DNA of 64,000 nt from Methylotenera sp. (GTDB lineage Bacteria > Pseudomonadota > Gammaproteobacteria > Burkholderiales > Methylophilaceae), in NCBI RefSeq assembly GCF_029946165.1, contig NZ_JAQSDZ010000022.1:1-64000 (forward strand), given 5' to 3'. Shown piece after piece: positions 37,949 through 47,693 of the stretch. Position 1 is the stretch's first letter. Every line of letters starts with the position of its first letter. The notes under the pieces are model-generated. The model was not told the DNA's origin, did no database searches, and saw only the letters and a list, made by a program, of their open reading frames with translations. The translations under genes and the position numbers were made by a program.

Positions 37949-38025
37949 CCGTTATTCTGAACAAAGCGAAGAATCCATAATTTTTGTAACATTGAAACTG
38001 GATACTTCGCTTACCTCAGAATGAC
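37949..38025. repeat. Imperfect palindromic element between ilvE and the zinc-finger gene
   Basis: The left half, GTTATTCTGAACAAAGCGAA then GAATCCA, is mirrored at the right by TGGATACTTCGCTTACC then TCAGAATGAC. The arms are about 27 bases each with mismatches, around a 24-base AT-rich centre. It ends in GAATGAC, as do the elements at 26138 and 60307. Confidence 0.65.
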
Positions 38026-38044
38026 AAATTGAGGAAATTGATGC

Positions 38045-38233
38045 ATGTCTAACACAAATGAAATTGAAGTTACCGCTAAAGACCTACCACTGCACTGCCC
38101 AACAGCTGAAGTTGCGCTTTGGTCATCACACCCACGCGTATTTTTAGATATAGCCGAAACCGGCCATGTGGCATGCCCATACTGCGGCACCAAATATAAA
38201 CTTAAAGCGGGTGAAGTGGTCGGGCATCATTAA
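38045..38233 (+). CDS. CHCC-type zinc-finger protein
   Basis: The 62-residue protein has the spaced metal ligands LHCPTAE, GHVACPYCGTKYKL; the Cys-His-Cys-Cys set is that of the zinc-finger domain found in bacterial relatives of complex I subunit NDUFS6. Its role in bacteria is not established. In betaproteobacteria it often follows ilvE, as here. Confidence 0.85.
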   Translation: MSNTNEIEVTAKDLPLHCPTAEVALWSSHPRVFLDIAETGHVACPYCGTKYKLKAGEVVGHH

Positions 38234-38260
38234 CTTGAAACCTACATTACGTTATACATA

Positions 38261-38956
38261 ATGAGCATAACAGTCGATGATTTAGATGGTCAGTTGATTG
38301 ATGGCTTAGAGTTTTGTGCAAAGACCTACTCTCTATTCGAGAGCCTTAGGGCGGAGCCTGGGGGTGCAGAGCGGTTGCGGTTGCGCTCTGGCAATAATGA
38401 GAAACGCCTCTTGGAGGAGCTTCTCCCAATATGTCGCTACGTGCAAACCTACTATAGACTCGGACGATATATCTCAGTTCGTTGGGTTAACGATAGTCAG
38501 TCATATGACGCAGAATTACATCAACGCGGCGATTACATTGATCAAGGATATTTCGCACCACAAGCGTTTCTAGAAGCAACCTGTGCAATGCATCAGAACG
38601 AACATTGGGTCTGGAAGCTGCTAAGCCAAGGAAAAGTCGCTTATGCACCAGAAGGCATGGATACAAAAAAGGGCTCGCCTCTTAAGTCCGCACCTGTTGT
38701 ATTTACTAACTATGAACACGTATTGAAATTTGCTCCAATCATCGTCGCATCAATTCGGAAAAAATCCGAAATTGCATATCCTGAAAATACCTCACTTGTC
38801 GTCCAGTGCCATCTAAATAGCCTCTATACGGCTGAAGATTGGCGTATGCTCATTTCTGAAGTCGAGCGCGATATTCTAGCTTCACCTTTTCGTGAGGTGC
38901 TGCTGTTTGATGGGACAACAGAGCGCACGACACCCTTAGCTATCCGCGTACAATGA
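38261..38956 (+). CDS. Hypothetical protein, not recognised
   Basis: The 231-residue protein has no motif I recognise. It is soluble, with charged and aromatic segments (YVQTYYRLGRYISVRWVNDS, NEHWVWKLLSQG, FTNYEHVLKFAPIIVASI) and no signal peptide or membrane span. It sits alone between the zinc-finger gene and the convergent murI, where other genomes place glycosyltransferase or LPS genes. Its codon use (more CGG/GCG/TCG) looks a little different from its neighbours, which might mean recent arrival. No function is proposed. Confidence 0.6.
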   Translation: MSITVDDLDGQLIDGLEFCAKTYSLFESLRAEPGGAERLRLRSGNNEKRLLEELLPICRYVQTYYRLGRYISVRWVNDSQSYDAELHQRGDYIDQGYFAPQAFLEATCAMHQNEHWVWKLLSQGKVAYAPEGMDTKKGSPLKSAPVVFTNYEHVLKFAPIIVASIRKKSEIAYPENTSLVVQCHLNSLYTAEDWRMLISEVERDILASPFREVLLFDGTTERTTPLAIRVQ

Positions 38957-38973
38957 TGCCCAAAAACTAAACG

Positions 38974-39804
38974 CTAAAAAATCTGAACTTCCGCCTTTGC
39001 GCCCCACAAGGCTTCAATCACTTGAGCGGAATTATCTGCTTGGCTATTCGTCCAAAAAGCTACATTCGCTTCTGCCTCAACAGTTGTTAACAAATCTTGC
39101 GCTGCTAACTTCTTCTGTAAATACTTTGCCACGGCAGCGCCTGTATCAACAATGGCAACGTTGTTACCCACGGCTTGCTCGATTAATGGTTTTATAAAGG
39201 GGTAATGCGTGCAACCTAGCACAATGGTATCTGCGCCTTCTGCCAATAAGGGCGCACAGTATTGCTGCACCAGTGCGTTTGTATTGTCCGTATCTAGCTC
39301 ACCACGCTCGACACATTCCACCAAACCTACGCAAGCTTGCGTGACTACTTTGACATTGCGGCCATAACTTTCTAACAACGCCGCGAATTGCGCGCTTTTA
39401 AGTGTGCCCGTAGTTGCCAGCACGCCAATGATGCCGTTTTTAGTCGCTGCTGCAGCTGGTTTAACAGCTGGCTCCATGCCGATAATCGGTAGAGAATACC
39501 TTGCTCGCATAGCATCAATCGCAGCAGCTGTCGCCGTATTACATGCCACCACTAGCGCTTTAGCATTTTTAGCGATTAAAAATTCGGCAATCTCAAAGCA
39601 ACGCGCTTGAATTTCTGCCGCTGTTTTGTTGCCGTATGGCGCATATTTGCTATCTGCCACATAGAGCAATTGTTCATTTGGCAATAAGGTATGAATATGT
39701 TTTAAAACAGAAATTCCGCCGACGCCAGAGTCGAATACGGCAATCGGTTTTTCCGCGTACTTATCAACTGGAGTTTCATTAGACTTAATGGTTTGAGCGC
39801 TCAT
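38974..39804 (-). CDS. murI: Glutamate racemase
   Basis: The 276-residue protein has the two catalytic-cysteine motifs VVACNTATAAAI and IVLGCTHYPFI, and IAVFDSGVGGISVLK near residue 21. It supplies D-glutamate for peptidoglycan. The first 18 residues are an extension beyond the usual start. It is convergent with the upstream hypothetical gene. Confidence 0.96.
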   Translation of the reverse strand: MSAQTIKSNETPVDKYAEKPIAVFDSGVGGISVLKHIHTLLPNEQLLYVADSKYAPYGNKTAAEIQARCFEIAEFLIAKNAKALVVACNTATAAAIDAMRARYSLPIIGMEPAVKPAAAATKNGIIGVLATTGTLKSAQFAALLESYGRNVKVVTQACVGLVECVERGELDTDNTNALVQQYCAPLLAEGADTIVLGCTHYPFIKPLIEQAVGNNVAIVDTGAAVAKYLQKKLAAQDLLTTVEAEANVAFWTNSQADNSAQVIEALWGAKAEVQIF

Positions 39805-39851
39805 TACAAGGTCGTCATCAGTTACAATGCACGTATTATAGAGGAAATATT

Positions 39852-40400
39852 ATGGGAAACAGACTCAGTAAAATTTATACCCGCACGGGTGATAGCGGCA
39901 CAACAGGCTTGGGTGATGGCAGCCGCATCAATAAAGACAGCTTGCGTGTCGAGGCGATGGGCGATGTGGATGAATTAAACTCAGTCATTGGCGTGATGAT
40001 GACCGAAGCTCTGCCTAGCAAGCTGGTAGAACCGCTTACCCAGATTCAACATGATTTATTCAATGTGGGTGGCGAAATTTGCATTCCAGGCTATGTCATA
40101 TTGCAGCAATCACGCATTAGTGATTTAGAGAGCGTGATTGACGAACTTAACAGCCAATTGTCGCCGCTTAAAGAATTTATCCTGCCAGGGGGCACAAAAG
40201 CAGCGGCTTACTGCCACCTAGCGCGTACGGTATGTAGACGCGCTGAGCGCAAGCTTGTAGAGCTTCATCGTAATGAAAAAGTCACAGATATTTCTCTTCA
40301 ATATTTGAATCGTTTGTCTGATTTACTGTTTGTCATGTGTCGCGTAATCAATAAAGAGGCAGGCGTGAGTGATGTTCTTTGGAAAAACGAGCATGCATAA
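39852..40400 (+). CDS. Cob(I)alamin adenosyltransferase (PduO type)
   Basis: The 182-residue protein starts KIYTRTGDSGTTGLGDGSRI, the ATP-binding signature of PduO-type ATR. It has VEAMGDVDELNSVIG and, later, ARTVCRRAERKLVEL, which completes the active site. It makes adenosylcobalamin. No B12-dependent enzyme gene is adjacent. Confidence 0.94.
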   Translation: MGNRLSKIYTRTGDSGTTGLGDGSRINKDSLRVEAMGDVDELNSVIGVMMTEALPSKLVEPLTQIQHDLFNVGGEICIPGYVILQQSRISDLESVIDELNSQLSPLKEFILPGGTKAAAYCHLARTVCRRAERKLVELHRNEKVTDISLQYLNRLSDLLFVMCRVINKEAGVSDVLWKNEHA

Positions 40401-40436
40401 TTTTTAGAAGTTCTGTTCGTAAGTTATAATTCGACC

Positions 40437-41900
40437 ATGATTAAAAAATTGCTAGATAGAATTTTCAAGCCCAAGATTGCCAAACCTGAGCATGTTAATG
40501 CTGCGCCAGCTAAAACGCAGCAAGCGCCTACTCATCGCCCAACACTTAGAACAAAAAAAACAGCGCACAAAAATATCGATAGTATTTATCATGGGGCAAC
40601 GGTAATTGCACATAAAACCCATAAAATAGACCGCGATTTGTTAAGTAATGCTGCGCTAAAAACTACTGAAGGTTTACATAAAGCAGGCTTTGAAGCTTAT
40701 ATTGTGGGTGGCGCAGTGCGTGACTTACTGCTTAACCGTACGCCCAAAGACTTTGATGTAGCGACCGATGCCACGCCAGAAGAAGTGAATCGTATATTTA
40801 GACGCTCGCGCCTTATAGGCAAAAGATTCAGATTGGTTCACGTACTCTTTGGCGACGAAACCATTGAAGTTTCAACCTTTCGCGGTAGTCATTTAGAAAC
40901 TGAGGGCAACCCAAAAGGTGACTCTAAAACCTCAGATTCTGGCCGCATTATTCGGGATAACGTGTTTGGCTCAATTGTAGATGATGCAGTGCGTCGAGAT
41001 TTTACTGCAAATGCCCTGTATTACAACCCAGCTAGCCAAGAAGTGTTGGACTTTCACCACGGTTATACCGATATAAAAGCTGGCATTTTGCGCATGATAG
41101 GCAAACCAGAAACGCGTTATGCTGAAGACCCTGTGCGCATGTTGCGTGCTGTACGACTATCTGCCAAATTAGGCTTAAAGATTGATCAAGCCACACAAGC
41201 ACCCATCGCGAAAATGGCAGATTTACTGCAAGATGTGCCGCCTAGCCGCTTGTTTGATGAAATGCTCAAGTTGTTTTTATCTGGTCATGCAATGGAAAGC
41301 GTCAGCGCTTTACGCGAGCAACACTTGCACCATGGCTTATTGCCGATGTTAGATGTTGTGTTAGAGCAGCCTATGAGTGAGCGTTTTGTCATGCTGGCAC
41401 TCAAAAACACCGATGATCGTATACTTTCTGGCAAATCAGCTAACCCGAGCTTTTTATTCGCCACCCTACTTTGGCATGAAATGTTAGCCGCTTGGGAAAG
41501 CTACAAAGCAGAAGGTCAGCATGCGATTCCAGCACTGCACATGGCGATGAGTGAAGTGATTGCGACTCAAGCTGAGAAAATGGCGATTCATAACCGTTAC
41601 ACCGCCACCATGAAAGAAATTTGGGGTATGCAACCACGTTTTGAACAACGCGCAGGAAAGCGGCCATTTGGCTTACTTACGCACCCACGTTACCGTGCTG
41701 GCTATGACTTTTTACTATTACGTTGTGAGTCTGGTGAATTACCAATGGAATTAGGCGAGTGGTGGACTGCATTCGCCAATGCGGATGGTGAAGGACGCAC
41801 AGCCATGCTACAAGCTGACACTGCGCCTAAAAAGCGTAAAAAAAGAAGTCGCAAAAAACCTGCTGGTGCGAGTACTGTTAGTACTAGTGAAACTGAATAA
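40437..41900 (+). CDS. pcnB: Poly(A) polymerase I
   Basis: The 487-residue nucleotidyltransferase has VGGAVRDLLLNRTPKDFDVAT around residues 90-110 with the two catalytic Asp residues, RRSRLIGKRFRLVHV and EVSTFRG. A basic C-terminal tail (KKRKKRSRKKPAG) binds RNA. It polyadenylates RNA for decay. Placement with folK and pan genes is the classic order. Confidence 0.95.
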   Translation: MIKKLLDRIFKPKIAKPEHVNAAPAKTQQAPTHRPTLRTKKTAHKNIDSIYHGATVIAHKTHKIDRDLLSNAALKTTEGLHKAGFEAYIVGGAVRDLLLNRTPKDFDVATDATPEEVNRIFRRSRLIGKRFRLVHVLFGDETIEVSTFRGSHLETEGNPKGDSKTSDSGRIIRDNVFGSIVDDAVRRDFTANALYYNPASQEVLDFHHGYTDIKAGILRMIGKPETRYAEDPVRMLRAVRLSAKLGLKIDQATQAPIAKMADLLQDVPPSRLFDEMLKLFLSGHAMESVSALREQHLHHGLLPMLDVVLEQPMSERFVMLALKNTDDRILSGKSANPSFLFATLLWHEMLAAWESYKAEGQHAIPALHMAMSEVIATQAEKMAIHNRYTATMKEIWGMQPRFEQRAGKRPFGLLTHPRYRAGYDFLLLRCESGELPMELGEWWTAFANADGEGRTAMLQADTAPKKRKKRSRKKPAGASTVSTSETE

Positions 41901-41912
41901 ATCTCCGCATTG

Positions 41913-42404
41913 ATGAAACAGGCTTTTGTTGCGCTGGGGAGTAATTTAGCAAACCCAACTTCACAAGTAGAATCAGCTTTCTCTGCACTTGAGAAGCTAC
42001 CTAACACGCGCGTATTAAAGAAATCATCTTTATATAAAACTGCGCCAATTGGTTATGAAGCAGAGCAGTTAGAGCAGATTCCAGACTTTATTAATGCAGT
42101 AGCCGAGCTTGAAACAGAGTTAACCCCAATTGAGTTACTCGATGCATTATTGGAAATTGAAAATCAGGCTGGGCGCGAACGCCCATTTCCAAATGCGCCA
42201 CGAGTGCTGGATTGTGATTTATTGCTTTATGAAAATGTTAGCATGGAGTCCACCAAGCTAACATTGCCGCACCCAAGAATGCATCAGCGCGGTTTCGTTT
42301 TATTACCATTATTTGAAATCGCAGCGCAATTATCCATCCCGAATCATGGCAAAATAGCGACATTGATTCACGAACAGCAATTTACTGGCATTAAAAAACT
42401 TTAG
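41913..42404 (+). CDS. folK: HPPK, 6-hydroxymethyl-7,8-dihydropterin pyrophosphokinase
   Basis: The 163-residue protein has FVALGSNLANP at the start, KTAPIGYE in the middle and RVLDCDLLLYEN, LPHPRMHQRGFVLLPL near the end, the family signature. It makes the pyrophosphorylated pterin for folate. ATG 41913 is preferred over an upstream in-frame TTG at 41910. Ten bases separate it from pcnB. Confidence 0.95.
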   Translation: MKQAFVALGSNLANPTSQVESAFSALEKLPNTRVLKKSSLYKTAPIGYEAEQLEQIPDFINAVAELETELTPIELLDALLEIENQAGRERPFPNAPRVLDCDLLLYENVSMESTKLTLPHPRMHQRGFVLLPLFEIAAQLSIPNHGKIATLIHEQQFTGIKKL

Positions 42405-42420
42405 GCAATACACTAATCGC

Positions 42421-43068
42421 ATGAGCATTTTTAACAAATTCCCTTATATCGTTGTTGAAGGCCCTATTGGCTGTGGCAAAACTACGTTAGCCAAAATGTT
42501 GGCCGATAAATTTCCTGTCGATTATTTATCTGAGAAAGCAGAAGCGAACCCATTTTTGCCACGTTTTTATCAAGATGCGCAACGTTATGCTCTGCCCACA
42601 CAGCTGTTCTTTTTGTTTCAGCGTGCTAATCAAATGACAGATTTAAGCCAGCGCGACATGTTTGCCAAACCTATTGTTGCCGACTTTTTCTTAGAAAAAG
42701 ACCCAATTTTTGCACGGCTGAATTTAGATGATGAAGAATACGCGCTGTATCACAATATCTATTCGCACTTGCAGCTAAAGGCACCCAAACCAGATTTGGT
42801 GATTTATCTACAAACCCCTATTGATGCCCTTATGGAGCGCATTGAAGAGCGCAGCGTGAGTTACGAACAAGACATTCCACGTGAATATATTGAGCGTTTA
42901 GCCAATGCATATAGTGAATTTTTTCATAATTACGATGCATCGCCAGTGTTGATTGTGAATAATGAAAAATTGAATGTGCTAAAAAATGAAGATGCGCTTG
43001 ATTTGCTACTTAACCGTATTATGCAGATTAAAGGTCAACGCGAATTCTTTAATCCGAACTTTGATTAG
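42421..43068 (+). CDS. Deoxynucleoside kinase (dNK family)
   Basis: The 215-residue protein has P-loop EGPIGCGKTTLA at 14-25, then FFLFQRANQ, and the LID-region RSVSYEQDIPREYIERL. The family phosphorylates deoxyadenosine or deoxyguanosine for salvage. It sits between folK and panB in the same operon, which is common in betaproteobacteria. Confidence 0.9.
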   Translation: MSIFNKFPYIVVEGPIGCGKTTLAKMLADKFPVDYLSEKAEANPFLPRFYQDAQRYALPTQLFFLFQRANQMTDLSQRDMFAKPIVADFFLEKDPIFARLNLDDEEYALYHNIYSHLQLKAPKPDLVIYLQTPIDALMERIEERSVSYEQDIPREYIERLANAYSEFFHNYDASPVLIVNNEKLNVLKNEDALDLLLNRIMQIKGQREFFNPNFD

Positions 43069-43087
43069 TTAGCTGTTAATTAAGCCA

Positions 43088-43900
43088 ATGAACTTATCCA
43101 AATTACATGAAAAGGCTGCGGCTGGCGAGAAACTCGTCATGCTCACCAGTTACGACTCCACCTTTGCCAAGCTTTCTGAAGAAGCTGGTGTTGATATAAT
43201 ACTAGTAGGCGATTCGTTAGGCATGGTACTGCAAGGGGCTGAAAACACGCTTAATGTCAGCATGCATCATATGACTTATCACACCAAAAGCGTTTCTGCC
43301 GGCGCTTTAAATACCTACATCGTGGCAGATATGTCACTAGGTAGCTATGAGCACGACAATGAAGCCGCCTATAAAAATGCCGAATGGCTGATTCGTTCTG
43401 GTGCTCACATGGTGAAATTTGAAGGTGGCGGCAATAAAGTTAGAACTGCGCGTTACTTGGTTGAACGAGGCATTCCAGTTTGCGCGCACTTAGGCTTCAC
43501 ACCGCAATCAGTTAATCAACTGGGTGGTTATAAAATTCAAGGTAAAACCGACGAAAGTGCCACTCAAATCATGCAAGATGCCATTGCCATGAGTGAAGCT
43601 GGTGTAGGTTTCATCGTGCTAGAAATGGTACCTGCAACCCTTGCTAAAAAAATTACCGAAGCCATTAAAACACCAACCATAGGCATAGGCGCTGGTGTTG
43701 ATTGCAGTGGTCAAGTGCTAGTCCTTCAAGATTTGCTTGGTATTTACACAGGGCCAGCCCACAAAAAAACTAGCGAATTTAAATCTCCACGTTTCGTGCG
43801 TAATTTTCTAAAAGACACTAATAGCATACAAGCGGCGGTTTCAGCTTATGTTAAAGCAGTGAAAGATAAAAGCTTTCCTGCGCTTGAGCATAGTTATTAA
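43088..43900 (+). CDS. panB: 3-methyl-2-oxobutanoate hydroxymethyltransferase
   Basis: The 270-residue enzyme has LTSYDSTFAKLSEEAGVD and ILVGDSLGMVLQG for metal and substrate binding, and VPVCAHLGFTP-like and IGIGAGVDCSGQVLV segments. It makes ketopantoate for CoA. It is followed at once by panC. Confidence 0.96.
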   Translation: MNLSKLHEKAAAGEKLVMLTSYDSTFAKLSEEAGVDIILVGDSLGMVLQGAENTLNVSMHHMTYHTKSVSAGALNTYIVADMSLGSYEHDNEAAYKNAEWLIRSGAHMVKFEGGGNKVRTARYLVERGIPVCAHLGFTPQSVNQLGGYKIQGKTDESATQIMQDAIAMSEAGVGFIVLEMVPATLAKKITEAIKTPTIGIGAGVDCSGQVLVLQDLLGIYTGPAHKKTSEFKSPRFVRNFLKDTNSIQAAVSAYVKAVKDKSFPALEHSY

Positions 43901-43924
43901 GTCCATTCTCAAAGTCTTAATTTA

Positions 43925-44773
43925 ATGCAAATTATTAACACCATAGCCGAATTAAGAAGCGTTTTAAAAAACCAATCAAATGTCGCTTTTGTACCAACTA
44001 TGGGCAACTTGCATGCGGGTCACGTTCAATTGGTTGAAGTGGCTAAACAGCATGCAAACTGTGTTGTAGTGAGCATCTTTGTTAACCCACTACAATTTGG
44101 GCCAACTGAAGATTTAGCGAGTTACCCACGTACTCTAGATGCCGATTGTAAAAAGCTAAAAGCAGCTGGCGCTAGCATTGTTTTCACGCCCACTGTTGAG
44201 GAAATGTACGCCGACTTTGACGGTAAAAATCTCAACCAAAGCATGACCATCACACCGCCACCTATCGCCAACGAGCTTTGCGGTGCTGCGCGACCAGGCC
44301 ACTTTGCTGGCGTTGCCACCGTGGTAATGAAGCTTTTTAATATGGTACAACCAAGTGTTGCTGTATTTGGTCAGAAAGATTTTCAGCAATTATTCATCAT
44401 CAAACAAATGGTGAAACAATTTAATTTGCCCATTCACATTATTGGCGTGGATACAGTGCGAGAGCCAAGTGGCTTAGCGATGAGCTCGCGTAATGGTTAC
44501 TTAACGAATGAGCAGCGTGCCACTGCAAGTCAACTAAATGGTGCTTTGCGAGATACTGTTCAATCTGTAAAAAATGGTAATCAAGATTACTCTCAACTAG
44601 AGCAACAAGCTAAATCTACCCTCAATAAGCAAGGTTGGGCGGCCGACTACATATCGATACGCTCTAGCTTAACGCTATTACCTGCTTGCAACACAGACAC
44701 TGAATTAGTCGTTTTAGGCGCAGCTAAATTAGGTAACACCCGACTAATCGACAACCTAACATTCAATATTTAA
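43925..44773 (+). CDS. panC: Pantothenate synthetase
   Basis: The 282-residue ATP-dependent ligase has FVPTMGNLHAGHVQLV with the HIGH-like His-x2-His motif, VFGQKDFQQLFIIKQMV and GLAMSSRNGYL with the KMSKS-like loop. It joins pantoate and beta-alanine. It follows panB by 24 bases. Confidence 0.96.
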   Translation: MQIINTIAELRSVLKNQSNVAFVPTMGNLHAGHVQLVEVAKQHANCVVVSIFVNPLQFGPTEDLASYPRTLDADCKKLKAAGASIVFTPTVEEMYADFDGKNLNQSMTITPPPIANELCGAARPGHFAGVATVVMKLFNMVQPSVAVFGQKDFQQLFIIKQMVKQFNLPIHIIGVDTVREPSGLAMSSRNGYLTNEQRATASQLNGALRDTVQSVKNGNQDYSQLEQQAKSTLNKQGWAADYISIRSSLTLLPACNTDTELVVLGAAKLGNTRLIDNLTFNI

Positions 44774-44889
44774 CGCCTTTTTACAGGCAAATAGCTTAAT
44801 ACAAATAGTAGGTGAATAGATGTTAAGTTACTATAAACCGTTGAATACACTATAATACTGTTTTTTATATCTAATGAGTTTTCAGCATT

Positions 44890-45270
44890 ATGCAAAGAAC
44901 AATGCTTAAATCTAAATTACACCGCGTACATGTAACGCATAGTGAGCTTCATTACGAAGGTAGCTGTGCTATTGATGAAAACTTGCTTGAAGCCGCTAAC
45001 ATTAGCGAGTACGAGCAAATTCATTTGTACAACGTGACTAATGGCGAGCGTTTTAGCACTTACGCGATTTTAGCTGAGCGCGGCTCAGGTATTATCTCAG
45101 TCAATGGTGCAGCCGCACACAAAGCAGCGCCTGGCGATATTATGATTATTGCCAGTTATGCAAACTATAACGAATTAGAACTACAAAAATTCTCACCCCA
45201 ACTTGTGTATGTGGACGATAACAACCGCATACAATCTCAACGCAATGCAATTCCAGCACAGGCCGCTTAA
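44890..45270 (+). CDS. panD: Aspartate 1-decarboxylase precursor
   Basis: The 126-residue proenzyme has HYEGSCAID, where self-cleavage between Gly24 and Ser25 forms the pyruvoyl group. It makes beta-alanine for panC. A gap of about 115 bases with a TATAAT-like element near 44850 separates it from panC, so it may have its own promoter. It abuts rsfS. Confidence 0.96.
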   Translation: MQRTMLKSKLHRVHVTHSELHYEGSCAIDENLLEAANISEYEQIHLYNVTNGERFSTYAILAERGSGIISVNGAAAHKAAPGDIMIIASYANYNELELQKFSPQLVYVDDNNRIQSQRNAIPAQAA

Positions 45271-45648
45271 ATGACAATTGATGTAAACGCAGTAAACTAT
45301 TTAGAAACAATGAAACAAGCAGTGATTGATGCCATTGAAGATATCAAAGGCTTCGACATCACCCCTATGGATGTTCGCAAGCTTACGAGCATGACTAGTT
45401 ATATGATTGTGGCTTCTGCTACATCAAGCCGCCAAGCCAAAGCTATTGCGGATAACGTGCGTGAAAAACTGAAAGAAAAAGGCTATCACATTCGCGGTAC
45501 TGAAGGCGAAAAAGAAGGTGAATGGGTGCTGGTCGATTTAGATGATATCGTCGTACACATTATGGTACCAACCACACGTGCTTACTATAACCTAGAACAA
45601 CTATGGGGCGAGGCTGAAAGCCGCCGCGGCCATATCAAAGCTGAGTAA
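45271..45648 (+). CDS. rsfS: Ribosome silencing factor RsfS
   Basis: The 125-residue protein has TSMTSYMIVASATSSRQAKAIAD and GEKEGEWVLVDLDDIVVHIM, typical of RsfS. It binds the large ribosomal subunit and blocks subunit joining when nutrients are low. Its ATG directly follows the panD stop. rlmH is 28 bases on. Confidence 0.95.
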   Translation: MTIDVNAVNYLETMKQAVIDAIEDIKGFDITPMDVRKLTSMTSYMIVASATSSRQAKAIADNVREKLKEKGYHIRGTEGEKEGEWVLVDLDDIVVHIMVPTTRAYYNLEQLWGEAESRRGHIKAE

Positions 45649-45676
45649 TTAGTTCATTCGCCAGCAGAGTTAGTGC

Positions 45677-46144
45677 ATGAAGCTGCGTATTATCTCTGTC
45701 GGCCACAAAATGCCAAGCTGGGTTGAAACCGCTTGCGCAGAATACACCAAGCGCATGCCTCGCGAAGCTACTGTTGAAATTATTGACATCAAGCCCGAAA
45801 AACGTGCAGCTGGCAACAGCACTGAAAATATTCAGCTCATTGAAGCCAAACGTATTCTAGAAGCTGTCGGTAAAGATTTATGTATTGCTCTAGATGAACG
45901 TGGGCAAGAAGTTACCACACTACAACTAGCAGATAAATTCAAAGATTGGCAAGCTTCAAGCCGTGATGTGTCGCTCATCATTGGCGGCGCTGACGGATTG
46001 CATGCTTCTGTAAAACAAAAAGCTGATTGGCTTTGGGGGCTTTCTAAACTTACCTTGCCGCACGCCATGGTTAGAGTATTGCTGACTGAGCAACTTTATC
46101 GCGCACATTCTGTCATTACCAATCACCCCTATCATCGCGAGTAA
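45677..46144 (+). CDS. rlmH: 23S rRNA pseudouridine-1915 N3-methyltransferase
   Basis: The 155-residue SPOUT methylase has LCIALDERGQEVTTLQLA, LIIGGADGLHASV and LTLPHAMVRVLLTEQLYRA, the family hallmarks. It methylates 23S rRNA helix 69. rsfS-rlmH adjacency is conserved in proteobacteria. Confidence 0.96.
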   Translation: MKLRIISVGHKMPSWVETACAEYTKRMPREATVEIIDIKPEKRAAGNSTENIQLIEAKRILEAVGKDLCIALDERGQEVTTLQLADKFKDWQASSRDVSLIIGGADGLHASVKQKADWLWGLSKLTLPHAMVRVLLTEQLYRAHSVITNHPYHRE

Positions 46145-46146
46145 AT

Positions 46147-47580
46147 ATGCCTGAGCAGAAACCAATCTATGAAAAATCTTTAGTTTGGTTTAGACGTGAC
46201 TTAAGAGATTACGACCATGCAGCGCTCTACCACGCACTAAAATCCTCCAAAACTGTATATTGCGTATTTGTATTTGATACTGCAATTCTTAACCAATTAA
46301 ATGATAAGGCCGACCGCCGAGTAGAGTTTATTTGGGAAAGCGTAAGAGAATTAAAAACCTCACTTCAAAAACACGGCAGTGATTTAATTGTATTGCACGG
46401 CAATGCTAGCGATGAAATTCCAAAATTAGCCAACTCACTTTTATTGAGTGCTGTATTTGCTAATCATGATTATGAACCTAGCGCCATTGCTCGCGATGTA
46501 CATGTGGCAGAACAACTGAATATTCTTAATATCAGTTTTCATCATTACAAAGATCATGTAATTTTTGAAAAAGATGAAGTGTTAAATCTCACAGGCAAGC
46601 CATATGGTGTATTCACGCCGTATAAAAACATGTGGCTGAAAACTATGAATGATTTCTTTTTGAAAGCATACCCAGTAGACGCTTATTTAAACCACTTGGC
46701 CAAACTTAAAGTAAGTCCGTTAATCAGCTTGGAAGATATGGGTTTTAAACGCACAAACTTAAGCGCTATGCATTTGCCAACAGGAATGCAAGGTGGGCTA
46801 ACACTTTTTAATGACTTTAAAGAACGTATGAGTCGCTACAAAGACGCCAGAGATTTTCCTGCCATAAAAGGTGTTTCGTATTTATCTGTTCACCTTAGAT
46901 TTGGCACTATTTCAATACGCCACCTAGCGCGCGAAGCACTGCATGAGAGCAATGCTGGCGCACAGACTTGGCTAAACGAACTTATTTGGCGTGATTTTTA
47001 TGTGCAAATACTGCATCACAACCCCAACGTTGCTGCAGGTAAAGCCTATAAAGCTGAATTTGAAGCTTTAAAGTTTCCTGAGGACCCTAAGCTTTTTCAA
47101 GCTTGGTGTGATGGCAAAACTGGTTACCCATTAGTTGATGCCGCCATGCGCCAACTTAACACCACAGGCTTTATGCATAACCGTTTGCGCATGGTAGCTG
47201 CGAGCTTTTTGGTAAAAGATTTACTGATAGACTGGCGCTGGGGCGAGCGTTATTTTGCCGAAAAGTTAATCGATTTTGATCTAAGTGCCAATAATGGCGG
47301 CTGGCAATGGGCGGCCAGCACGGGATGCGATGCGCAACCTTGGTTTCGTATCTTTAACCCAATTACACAAAGTGAACGCTTTGATGCACAAGGAAAATTC
47401 ATTCGTAAATATATGCCAGAGTTAGCAAAATGCAATGACAAGGAAATTCATGCACCTTGGTTGATTCCGCCATTACATCTGCAAGAGCTCAATTTAGTCA
47501 TCGGTCAAGACTACCCAGCCCCCATAGTTGACCATACTACGCAAAGGCTGCAAGCTTTAGCGCTCTATAAAAATATATAA
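46147..47580 (+). CDS. phrB: Deoxyribodipyrimidine photolyase
   Basis: The 477-residue protein has the photolyase N-terminal domain (LVWFRRDLRDYDHAAL) and the FAD-binding domain (WLNELIWRDFYVQIL, GYPLVDAAMRQLNTTGFMHN, NNGGWQWAASTGCDAQPWFR). It repairs cyclobutane pyrimidine dimers in light. It starts just after rlmH. Confidence 0.94.
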   Translation: MPEQKPIYEKSLVWFRRDLRDYDHAALYHALKSSKTVYCVFVFDTAILNQLNDKADRRVEFIWESVRELKTSLQKHGSDLIVLHGNASDEIPKLANSLLLSAVFANHDYEPSAIARDVHVAEQLNILNISFHHYKDHVIFEKDEVLNLTGKPYGVFTPYKNMWLKTMNDFFLKAYPVDAYLNHLAKLKVSPLISLEDMGFKRTNLSAMHLPTGMQGGLTLFNDFKERMSRYKDARDFPAIKGVSYLSVHLRFGTISIRHLAREALHESNAGAQTWLNELIWRDFYVQILHHNPNVAAGKAYKAEFEALKFPEDPKLFQAWCDGKTGYPLVDAAMRQLNTTGFMHNRLRMVAASFLVKDLLIDWRWGERYFAEKLIDFDLSANNGGWQWAASTGCDAQPWFRIFNPITQSERFDAQGKFIRKYMPELAKCNDKEIHAPWLIPPLHLQELNLVIGQDYPAPIVDHTTQRLQALALYKNI

Positions 47581-47693
47581 TATGTTTTATATAAGACATA
47601 AGTGTTATATAATTTACACAGACTCACAAAGCCCACGCAAAGACAGAACTTAAGTATACTCATAGACATGTTTTAATTATTTGAAAGATCACC

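Noticed and set aside
44830-44860. TATAAT-like promoter upstream of panD
   Set aside because: The -10 is good but no convincing -35 at 17 bases; mentioned only under panD.
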